Source: DAOQAU01 sp964640325
GTDB lineage: Bacteria > Cyanobacteriota > Vampirovibrionia > Gastranaerophilales > Gastranaerophilaceae
Assembly: GCA_964640325.1 (NCBI GenBank)
Contig: CAZXID010000028.1
Coordinates: 1 to 21,556 of the forward strand
Reading direction: 5' to 3'
DNA: 21,556 nt
Shown here: positions 7,265 to 13,049 of the stretch, in pieces
Layout: each line of letters opens with the position of its first letter
How positions within the stretch are numbered: the first letter of the stretch is position 1
Position numbers and translations under genes: made by a program
The notes under the pieces: generated by a model
Database searches by the model: none
Told to the model about the DNA's origin: nothing
The model's input: only the letters and a program-made list of their open reading frames with translations

Positions 7265-8143
7265 TTACGCTTCTACTGTTTCTTCAACCACTTCAGCAGT
7301 TTCCGTTAATTCGACAACTTCTTCTGTCGGTGTATTTTCAGTGGCTTCAGCTGTTTCGACAACTTCTTGAGTTACTTCTTCGGTTTTTTCTTCGAGTTCA
7401 ACTCCTGCGTCTTTTGCCTCTATTTTCTGGATTTTAGACATTTCCGCAGCCCTGTTTTCTCTAAGTTGTTTTCCTTCCAAAATAGCATCTGCGAGTTTGG
7501 AAGCTATCAGCTTAACCGAGCGGATTGCATCGTCATTTCCGGGGATTATATAATCTATGTTGTCAGGGTTTGCATTTGTGTCTGCAAGACAGATTACAGG
7601 TATGTTAAGCTTATTAGCTTCTTGAATGGCGATAAGTTCTTTCTTCTGGTCAACCACAAAAATTAAATCGGGCAACCCTCTCATTTCTTTGATGCCGCCT
7701 AATGTTTTGCTTAATTTTGTTATTTGACGCATAAGTTGAGCAACTTCTTTTTTAGGTAATTTTTCAATGTGGCCGCTTGAAACAAAATCTTCAAGTTCTC
7801 TGAGTTTGTTAACTCTTGAACGAATTGTTTCAAAGTTTGTAAGCATTCCGCCGAGCCATCTTCTGTTAATGTAATAAGCGCCGGCTCTTTTTGCTTCTTG
7901 AGCGATTACTTCCGCTGCTTGTTTTTTTGTACCTACAAAAAGTATGTTTTTGTTGCGTGCAGAAAATTCTCTTACAACTTCGTAAGCTTTATCAAGCAAA
8001 TCGGTTGTTTTTCTTAAATCAAGTACATAAATACCGTTTCTGGAGCCGTAAATAAAAGGTTTCATTTTGGGATTCCAGCGTTGTGTTTGGTGGCCAAAGT
8101 GCACACCTGCTTCTAATAGTTCAATCATGGATGCTGTTGGCAT
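7265..8143 (-). CDS. rpsB: 30S ribosomal protein S2
   Basis: S2 is a late-binding protein of the small ribosomal subunit, needed for mRNA placement together with S1. The 292-residue protein begins with the family pattern LLEAGVHFGHQTQRWNPKMK and contains RWLGGMLTNF and GLPDLIFVVD. The canonical protein ends near residue 245. The last ~45 residues are an extra tail made almost only of Glu, Thr, Val and Ala, strongly acidic and probably disordered. AAGGAG stands eight bases before the ATG at 8143. tsf follows downstream. Related MITE-like repeats lie on both sides of the gene. Confidence 0.98.
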   Translation of the reverse strand: MPTASMIELLEAGVHFGHQTQRWNPKMKPFIYGSRNGIYVLDLRKTTDLLDKAYEVVREFSARNKNILFVGTKKQAAEVIAQEAKRAGAYYINRRWLGGMLTNFETIRSRVNKLRELEDFVSSGHIEKLPKKEVAQLMRQITKLSKTLGGIKEMRGLPDLIFVVDQKKELIAIQEANKLNIPVICLADTNANPDNIDYIIPGNDDAIRSVKLIASKLADAILEGKQLRENRAAEMSKIQKIEAKDAGVELEEKTEEVTQEVVETAEATENTPTEEVVELTETAEVVEETVEA

Positions 8144-8164
8144 CTTTCTTCTCCTTATGGTTGG

Positions 8165-8194
8165 AGTATAACGGTGGTGAGAATAAAATCTAAA
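8165..8194 (-). promoter_or_regulatory. Candidate promoter of rpsB
   Basis: On the minus strand TTTAGA (8189-8194, four of six) and TATACT (8165-8170, five of six) are 18 bases apart. Transcription would begin about 15 to 20 bases before the rpsB start codon. The repeat at 8245-8316 would then lie upstream of, not inside, the main rpsB transcript. Confidence 0.35.
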
Positions 8195-8244
8195 AACCGA
8201 TACACCCTGCGTAATAACCGGTTAAACCGCTCCATTTTATTTTT

Positions 8245-8316
8245 CGTCATCCTGAATTTATTTCAGGATCTCATAAATATTTGATTTTGAGATGCTGAAA
8301 CGAGTTCAGCATGACG
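8245..8316. repeat. 72-bp MITE-like palindromic element
   Basis: The two 29-base ends are inverted copies of each other, with 23 of 29 positions matching. The left end is CGTCATCCTGAATTTATTT and then CAGGATCTCA. The right end, on the other strand, is CGTCATGCTGAACTCGTTT and then CAGCATCTCA. Each end is itself a small palindrome (ATCCTGAA/TTCAGGAT; ATGCTGAA/TTCAGCAT), so the pairs have co-varied. The element matches the ends of the copy at 7094-7256. Repeats of this kind are known as non-autonomous mobile elements in many bacteria. Confidence 0.75.
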
Positions 8317-8458
8317 TTACAATCATAAAACTAGGGCAAAGCCTATCGAGCCAGTGTAACCTCAATTACTATGCTAACATAAACAAAAAAAAACACAAAC
8401 TATTATAAAGGATATGAGATAATCCGAAAATATAAAATTTTTAGAATTTTCCGTATCC

Positions 8459-9100
8459 TTATATATTAAAGGTTTTTCTTGTTCCCATTTCGTGATAAAC
8501 CCCGCCGCCACAAATAGTTTCTGTAACTTTTAGTACAAATTCTCTAGGCGCATCCATTTGGTTTAAGAAAAATTCTTTATTTGCGAGGTGTCTTATTGTC
8601 ATTATTGAATTTTGAGTTTTATCCGGCGGAACAAAAAGCGAGGCGATTTCATTATCCAATAAAATTTCCATTTCATCGTCTTTAATGTTTTTCATCAATT
8701 CGTAATAACTGCCTTTTACCGCCATAATTCTGCTTGAAAAAAGCGGGGAAATTTCGTTTCCTCTAAAAAGGGCCTGAGGCTGAAAATTGCAACGGGTAGT
8801 AAAGCTTATTTTGTGCCATAAAATGTTTATTACCGCTACTGTTTTTTGAACATCGACTTCAAGGTAAATATTTTGTGTGGTGATTCCGCGCGAAGAAAAC
8901 GACTGTTTAAGAGTTTCAACGACAGCCTGAAGGTCATCCGTCATCCTTAAAAAAACCTCGTTTGTATTAAGACTTGCATGTTGATAATCTAAAAATTGTT
9001 TATACATGTGAGTCGAAACAAGATTAACCCTCTCTTGGATTACAGAGGATTTTCTGATAGATGTTTCAAGATTGTCGAAATTTTCGTAGTTGTTGACCAA
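8459..9100 (-). CDS. Unknown conserved-looking cytosolic protein
   Basis: The 213-residue protein starts at TTG 9100. An in-frame stop lies seven codons upstream and the first in-frame ATG is 31 codons later without a ribosome site, so TTG with GAGAG about seven bases before it is the best start. The protein has a helical N-terminal third, a mixed alpha/beta middle (VAVINILWHKISF), and a C-terminal part with the pattern ETICGGGVYHEMGTRK. There is no signal peptide or membrane segment. I do not recognise the family and assign no function. A good promoter candidate lies just upstream (9129-9158). The neighbours are rpsB downstream and tRNA-Arg upstream, which gives no clear functional clue. Confidence 0.8.
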   Translation of the reverse strand: MVNNYENFDNLETSIRKSSVIQERVNLVSTHMYKQFLDYQHASLNTNEVFLRMTDDLQAVVETLKQSFSSRGITTQNIYLEVDVQKTVAVINILWHKISFTTRCNFQPQALFRGNEISPLFSSRIMAVKGSYYELMKNIKDDEMEILLDNEIASLFVPPDKTQNSIMTIRHLANKEFFLNQMDAPREFVLKVTETICGGGVYHEMGTRKTFNI

Positions 9101-9128
9101 TTTTATACTCTCGAGATGTTACATTATC

Positions 9129-9158
9129 ATTTTATTAACAAAAATAAATTTATGTAAA
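9129..9158 (-). promoter_or_regulatory. Candidate promoter of the gene at 8459-9100
   Basis: On the minus strand TTTACA (9153-9158, five of six) and TAAAAT (9129-9134, five of six) are 18 bases apart. This places the transcript start about 20 bases before the TTG start codon and supports that start. Confidence 0.5.
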
Positions 9159-9236
9159 TAAGTATACAATTTTTTTTTACAAACGGGAATACTTAGTTAA
9201 TATTATTTATCATTTTTATAATTATAAAAAGAAATT

Positions 9237-9309
9237 TACGCTCGATGGGAATTGAACCCATAACCTTCGGCTTCGGAGACCGATATTCTATCCGTTGAAC
9301 TACGAGCGC
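9237..9309 (-). tRNA. tRNA-Arg, anticodon CCG (reads CGG)
   Basis: The minus strand folds into a full 73-base cloverleaf. The acceptor arm is GCGCTCG/CGAGCGT, the D arm GTTC/GAAT, the anticodon arm TCGGT/GCCGA with loop CTCCGAA, the variable loop AGGTT, and the T arm ATGGG/CCCAT with loop TTCAATT. Loop positions 34-36 read CCG, so the tRNA decodes the arginine codon CGG. The discriminator base is A and CCA is not encoded. The first acceptor pair is G-U instead of G-C. It lies only four bases after the stop of the upstream HEAT-like gene, which suggests release from a longer transcript. Confidence 0.95.
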
Positions 9310-9313
9310 ATGA

Positions 9314-10021
9314 TTAATTCAAATATCTTTTCACATAATAATTTTCATCGTTTTTTAATTTCTCTTTAAGTTCTGCGAAAAACGGAGAATCAACTTTAGT
9401 TAATATTTTAGCAGTTTTTTCCCTTATTGTATAGTCTTCAAAATCTGATGTTTCAAAAAATATTTTTTTAATTTTTTCTAAATCAATTTCATCAATTATT
9501 TCAAATAAAGCTTCAAGACTCCAGTAAAGTTGAAAGTTCCTTTTGCTGATTTTATACTGTTTTTCGTCTTTGCTTAAATTTCTGATTACTTTCAAAATTT
9601 CATCAATCTTTTCAGGTAAATTTTCGCAAAGAAAAATACGAAAATCTTTGTTATGAAAAAGTTCACAGCCTACTATATTCCTGCAAACATTTCCGTTAAT
9701 ATCCATAATCCCACACAAAAGTGTTTTAAAAATGTTTTCGTCAATGAAAAATTTTATATAATCTTTGTTTTTAGCTAGTTCGTTAATCTTAAAGGCAACA
9801 GCTTCTCTGATTTTGCCGTCTTGTCCTATCAGGTTAGAAACCAAAATTTCTGCATCATTTTTTGATTTTAGCTCTTTAATTTCAAGTGCCCCAAATTGTT
9901 TCTGATAAATATTTCCGTTTTTCAAAAACCCTAAAAGTTCTTCGTGAGAATGATTTTGCCAGATTGTATTCAAAGAATTATTAAAATTTTCTTCCCAAGT
10001 CTTATCAAAAGTATTATTCAA
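9314..10021 (-). CDS. HEAT-repeat-like protein
   Basis: The 235-residue protein starts at TTG 10021, where AAGGAT lies seven bases upstream. It is built almost wholly of amphipathic helices in pairs (for example HEELLGFLKNGNIYQKQFGA and then IREAVAFKINELAKNKDYI, and at the end YTIREKTAKILTKV). This pattern fits a HEAT/ARM-type solenoid, usually a protein-binding scaffold. It has no signal peptide or membrane helix. Cys residues are scattered and form no motif. I see no closer family. Its stop codon is four bases from the mature 5' end of tRNA-Arg(CCG), so both probably share a transcript. Confidence 0.78.
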   Translation of the reverse strand: MNNTFDKTWEENFNNSLNTIWQNHSHEELLGFLKNGNIYQKQFGALEIKELKSKNDAEILVSNLIGQDGKIREAVAFKINELAKNKDYIKFFIDENIFKTLLCGIMDINGNVCRNIVGCELFHNKDFRIFLCENLPEKIDEILKVIRNLSKDEKQYKISKRNFQLYWSLEALFEIIDEIDLEKIKKIFFETSDFEDYTIREKTAKILTKVDSPFFAELKEKLKNDENYYVKRYLN

Positions 10022-10122
10022 ATTTTTATCCTTTTTTTGTTTAGCACAAATATATCACAAATAGGGATGATTTTTTTTGAAAAAATAGTTTTAATGTATG
10101 ATAACGGCTACACAGATTGGGC

Positions 10123-10140
10123 TATAATAAGAATAAGGAG
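10123..10140 (+). promoter_or_regulatory. -10 element and ribosome site of the small gene
   Basis: TATAAT (10123-10128) is followed by AAGGAG (10135-10140) and, 11 bases later, by the ATG at 10152. No good -35 is visible at the expected distance. The two signals together support the small reading frame downstream. Confidence 0.5.
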
Positions 10141-10151
10141 ATATTATACCA

Positions 10152-10322
10152 ATGAAAGAATTTTTAAATTTTGTTCAAAATATATTTATGATAAAAGATG
10201 ACGATACTATGAAAGTCGGTCTCACCCAATTCAGACGTCCTGTTATAAAACCTGTTGAAAAAGATGTTTCAATTACAAAAAAAGACGTTAAACTCTCTGA
10301 CTTGATGCGAAGGGCAGGGTGA
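10152..10322 (+). CDS. Small unknown protein, 56 residues
   Basis: A short reading frame runs from ATG 10152 to TGA 10320-10322 and encodes 56 residues. The N-terminal ~13 residues are hydrophobic and Phe-rich (MKEFLNFVQNIF). The rest is basic and polar (TQFRRPVIKPVEKDVSITKK), ending KLSDLMRRAG. A TATAAT and an AAGGAG lie upstream at plausible distances, and no other gene occupies the 343-base space between its convergent and divergent neighbours. The N-terminus could be a membrane-associating amphipathic helix. The internal ATG at codon 20 (MKVGLTQF) is an alternative start. I do not recognise a family. Confidence 0.6.
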   Translation: MKEFLNFVQNIFMIKDDDTMKVGLTQFRRPVIKPVEKDVSITKKDVKLSDLMRRAG

Positions 10323-10364
10323 AAAGACTAGGAGTATGTAATTTGTTTTTTGTGTCAATACTTT

Positions 10365-11384
10365 CTAGTACATTTTAACCAATTTTCGCACTTGTGTTAA
10401 AGTTTTTTGTGCTTCAAGTTTTGCTTTTGCAGAGCCTTTGTTTATTATATCTTCAACTTCATCAATGTGAGCTTCATAGTAGCGGCGTTTTTCTCTTATC
10501 GAAGCAAGCTTTTCGTTTATTACACAGCCTAATTGTCTTTTACAATCGGCGCATCCGCGAAGCCCTTTTTGACATTCAATTTTTACTGTTTCAACGGTTT
10601 TTTCTTCACCAAAAATTTGCCAGTATTTAAAAGCAACCTCGCACTTGTCTGGATGCCCTAAATCATCTTTGCGAACGCGGCTTCTGTCTGTTACTGCCTG
10701 CATAATTTTCTTTGCGGTGGTTTCTTCATCATCTGAAATCTTGATGTCATTGTTAAAAGATTTGCCCATTTTGTTACCGTCAAGACCGCATATAAGCGGG
10801 GTTTGAGTTAATTTCGGCAAGGGTTCATTGAAAAAATCAGCTTTATATGTGTAATTGAATCTTCTTGCAATATCCCTTGTGATTTCAAGGTGGGCAAGCT
10901 GATCGTTCCCGACCGGAACAACAGAAGCATTAAATGTCATAATATCAGCGCTCATCAAAACAGGATAGCCCATAAGTCCGTAGCTGATTTGGTTGTTAGA
11001 GCCTTCTTTATTCTTTAAAATTTTTGCCATATCTTTGAGCGTGGGGTCTCTTTCCACCCAGTTTTGGGGAGTAATCATTCCTAAATAAATGCTGAGCTCA
11101 GCAGTTTCAGGTACTAGCGACTGAACATATATTGTTGATTTCTTCGGATCAATTCCGCAAGAAAGCCAATCCATAACGGCTTCAATTACATTTTGTTTTA
11201 AGTCTTCGGTCTTATCAAATTTTGTTGTCAACGCATGCCAGTCTGCTATTGCAAAATAACAGTCATATTCGTCTTGGAATTTAACCCAATTTGTTAAAAC
11301 CCCAAGATAATGCCCCAAATGAAGTTTTCCTGTGGGACGCATCCCTGACATGATTTTTAGTTTTTTGCTTTGATCGTTATTCAT
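10365..11384 (-). CDS. trpS: Tryptophanyl-tRNA synthetase, Fe-S cysteine type
   Basis: TrpRS charges tRNA-Trp with tryptophan using ATP. The 339-residue protein shows the class I motifs HLGHY (22-26, HIGH motif) and KMGKS (205-209, KMSKS motif), plus the family segment VGNDQLAHLEITRDIARRFN. Four cysteines, C248, C271, C278 and C281, have the spacing C-x22-C-x6-C-x2-C. This matches the [4Fe-4S] ligand motif described for Thermotoga maritima TrpRS, next to the anticodon-binding region. A TAAAAT on the coding strand ends exactly six bases before the ATG and no Shine-Dalgarno is visible, so the mRNA may be leaderless. No T-box or trp leader fits in that space. Confidence 0.97.
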   Translation of the reverse strand: MNNDQSKKLKIMSGMRPTGKLHLGHYLGVLTNWVKFQDEYDCYFAIADWHALTTKFDKTEDLKQNVIEAVMDWLSCGIDPKKSTIYVQSLVPETAELSIYLGMITPQNWVERDPTLKDMAKILKNKEGSNNQISYGLMGYPVLMSADIMTFNASVVPVGNDQLAHLEITRDIARRFNYTYKADFFNEPLPKLTQTPLICGLDGNKMGKSFNNDIKISDDEETTAKKIMQAVTDRSRVRKDDLGHPDKCEVAFKYWQIFGEEKTVETVKIECQKGLRGCADCKRQLGCVINEKLASIREKRRYYEAHIDEVEDIINKGSAKAKLEAQKTLTQVRKLVKMY

Positions 11385-11390
11385 AAATAC

Positions 11391-11396
11391 ATTTTA
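11391..11396 (-). promoter_or_regulatory. -10 element of trpS, leaderless spacing
   Basis: TAAAAT on the minus strand is separated from the trpS ATG by six bases (GTATTT). Transcription would begin at or next to the A of the ATG. No convincing -35 is visible 16-18 bases upstream. Confidence 0.4.
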
Positions 11397-11509
11397 CCAA
11401 AAAGTTAAAGAATTAATTAGGTTTGTAAATTTTTACTAACAGATAGCAATAAAAAAATTTTTTTTGTTTTAATTAATTGTGTTGTGCCAAAATGGTAAGG
11501 AATTAAGCT

Positions 11510-12085
11510 TTGGATTTAAAATTAAATTTTAAAAATGTTTCATTTGAAGGCCGCGGCAGAATTACGGTTGATGAAATAACCGATGCAGGCGGTAGGTTTG
11601 CCTCACGTATAAAGAGAATAATTATTGAGGACGGAAATGAAGAAATTCCCGATAATTTCAATGCCGATGTAATTATTCAAAGAGGCGGAGAAATTTTCGG
11701 AAAATTAAAGGCCAAAATAGTTAATTTTGTCGGAGGAATCAATTCTGGCATTGAGGCAGATAATCTTAATGTTTGTTGTGCAACGTTAAAAGGCGAGAAC
11801 ATCGTAAATGACACCGCTAATCTTTACGGGGGAAGCGTTTTGGATGGGACCTTGTCTGTTAAAAAGAAGCTTCAAATAGAAGGCGGAGCTTTTTTATTAG
11901 AAGGTTCAAAGACCAATGTTGACGGTGATACATTTATTTTCGACAATTCTAAAATAGACGGCATATTAAATACCAAAACCCTTGAAACGGCAGGGAAACC
12001 TATTTTTTCTGAAAATTCTCAAATAACAGTAAATTCAGAGAAAATTAATCCAAAAAATGTTTCAAAAATTTTTAGAAGAAAATAA
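11510..12085 (+). CDS. Unknown beta-solenoid-like protein
   Basis: The 191-residue protein starts at TTG 11510, with TAAGGA eight bases upstream and an in-frame stop two codons before. The middle (about 30-175) is a succession of short beta strands with Gly/Asn turns and alternating hydrophobic residues, for example ADVIIQRGGEIFGKLKAKIV and LNVCCATLKGENIVNDTANL. This recalls right-handed beta-helices such as bactofilins (polymer-forming cytoskeletal proteins), but I do not see the diagnostic bactofilin core, so the family is open. There is no signal peptide or membrane segment. The C-terminus is basic (KNVSKIFRRK). It is divergent from trpS and ends nine bases from the convergent hydrolase gene. 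Confidence 0.75.
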   Translation: MDLKLNFKNVSFEGRGRITVDEITDAGGRFASRIKRIIIEDGNEEIPDNFNADVIIQRGGEIFGKLKAKIVNFVGGINSGIEADNLNVCCATLKGENIVNDTANLYGGSVLDGTLSVKKKLQIEGGAFLLEGSKTNVDGDTFIFDNSKIDGILNTKTLETAGKPIFSENSQITVNSEKINPKNVSKIFRRK

Positions 12086-12094
12086 ACGGAGTTT

Positions 12095-12991
12095 TTAGGT
12101 TTGTTTAACAGGTTCATTTTTTAAAGCGAAGTTTAAAACTTTATCAAAACACCAATCCGCATCCCAATGGCTTCCGTATTCGGATAAAAATAATTCTGCA
12201 TTTTTGTTTTGTTCTGCAAGCGCAACAGAATTTTTGTAAGGGGCAATTTTGTCCATTTTTGAATGCATTATTAAAATAGGACATTGTAAATCTTTAATTT
12301 TGTTTATGTTGTCAAATTTTTGTATAAAATCAATAAGTTGAATGTGTGTTTTTGCAAAAAAACCGATTAAATCAAGGTGAATTCTTTTGCAATAAAAATT
12401 ATAAACATCAATTGCCGCCGACTTAATTTCTTTAATCGGAGATTGCAGAATTACGCCGGCAACTTTGTTGTGCAGTGCCGTTTCAATTGCAACCGCACTG
12501 CCGAGAGAATGTCCCCATAAAATGATTTTGTCGGCATCTACGCCCAATTTTTTCAGTTCATAAATTGCGGCCTGTGCATCATTATAAACCCCCTGTTCGC
12601 TTGCCTTTCCCCAGCATTTGTAATGCCCCCTGTAAGAGAGCATAAAAATCCCAAAGCCCTCTCTCGCACAAAAGGAGGCGATGCCCTGATGGCTCAAAAT
12701 AGATTCTGCCTGTCCGTGAAAATGCAAAAATACAGGCATGTTTTTTTTTGGTTTTAAAAACCAGGCATAAAGTTTTATTCTATCGGAGTTGATAAAACGT
12801 ATAGGCTGAATTTTTTTAAGTAAGTCCCTTTGAATTCTCAATGCACGGAGTTTTGAGGGCTGAAAAATTAAATAATTTTCAATATTTTTTCTTATTGTTT
12901 TAAATATTTCACCTTTTTGCTTAAAAACAGGATAAATCAAAAGCAAAAATGCTTTCTTTAAAATAAACAAATAAAAGAGAAACTTTCGCAT
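12095..12991 (-). CDS. Alpha/beta hydrolase, Bem46/ABHD13-like
   Basis: The 298-residue protein has an N-terminal hydrophobic anchor (about 3-23) and then an alpha/beta-hydrolase core. The oxyanion-loop HG is at 92-93 (HFHGQ), the nucleophile elbow GHSLG at 160-164 (Ser162), and the likely acid and base are Asp247 (HSKMDKIAP) and His275 (GSHWDADW). The layout fits the Bem46/ABHD13-like serine hydrolases, membrane-tethered enzymes whose substrates are mostly unknown. Esterase, lipase or peptidase action is possible. The ATG at 12991 lies exactly six bases after a perfect TATAAT and has no Shine-Dalgarno, which points to a leaderless mRNA. It lies downstream of the DUF711 gene and points the same way. 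Confidence 0.88.
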   Translation of the reverse strand: MRKFLFYLFILKKAFLLLIYPVFKQKGEIFKTIRKNIENYLIFQPSKLRALRIQRDLLKKIQPIRFINSDRIKLYAWFLKPKKNMPVFLHFHGQAESILSHQGIASFCAREGFGIFMLSYRGHYKCWGKASEQGVYNDAQAAIYELKKLGVDADKIILWGHSLGSAVAIETALHNKVAGVILQSPIKEIKSAAIDVYNFYCKRIHLDLIGFFAKTHIQLIDFIQKFDNINKIKDLQCPILIMHSKMDKIAPYKNSVALAEQNKNAELFLSEYGSHWDADWCFDKVLNFALKNEPVKQT

Positions 12992-12997
12992 TCAAGG

Positions 12998-13026
12998 ATT
13001 ATACCATTTTAAATCATAGAGCGCAA
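12998..13026 (-). promoter_or_regulatory. Promoter of the hydrolase gene, leaderless spacing
   Basis: On the minus strand a perfect TATAAT (12998-13003) lies 17 bases after TTGCGC (13021-13026, three of six matches to TTGACA). Only six bases (CCTTGA) separate the -10 from the ATG, so transcription should start at the start codon itself. Confidence 0.6.
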
Positions 13027-13049
13027 TAACCGGTTTTTTAAAGGAATAA

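Larger units (their letters stand above)
8144..8458. other. 315-base noncoding stretch upstream of rpsB
   Basis: This stretch holds the rpsB Shine-Dalgarno and a nearby promoter candidate (8165-8194), the 72-base MITE-like element (8245-8316), and A/T-rich sequence with a TATAAT on the minus strand at 8402-8407 that could be a second, distal start of rpsB transcription. At 8408-8460 AAGGATA and TATCCTT bracket an imperfect A/T stem that overlaps the stop codon of the gene at 8459-9100. It could be that gene's 3' structure, but it lacks a directly following T run. I see no small reading frame with a ribosome binding site. Confidence 0.6.

Noticed and set aside
9944..10201. Plus-strand open frame of 85 codons over the start of the HEAT-like gene
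   Set aside because: It overlaps the HEAT gene start and the small gene at 10152 in other frames and has no ribosome site.
10327..10369. Hairpin ACTAG/CTAGT plus AGTAT/ATACT between the small gene and trpS as a terminator
   Set aside because: The stem is short and split, the loop is 20 bases and no T run follows on either side. It also includes the trpS stop codon.
11385..11509. T-box or tryptophan attenuator before trpS
   Set aside because: The -10 lies six bases from the ATG, and there is no T-box sequence or leader peptide in the 125-base gap.
8209..13036. A shared GCGYAATAACCGGTT, containing the palindrome AACCGGTT, upstream of rpsB (8209-8223) and of the hydrolase (13021-13035), as a possible common operator
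   Set aside because: A 15- to 16-base near match between two sites is expected several times by chance when both strands of 21 kb are compared, and flanking bases do not match.
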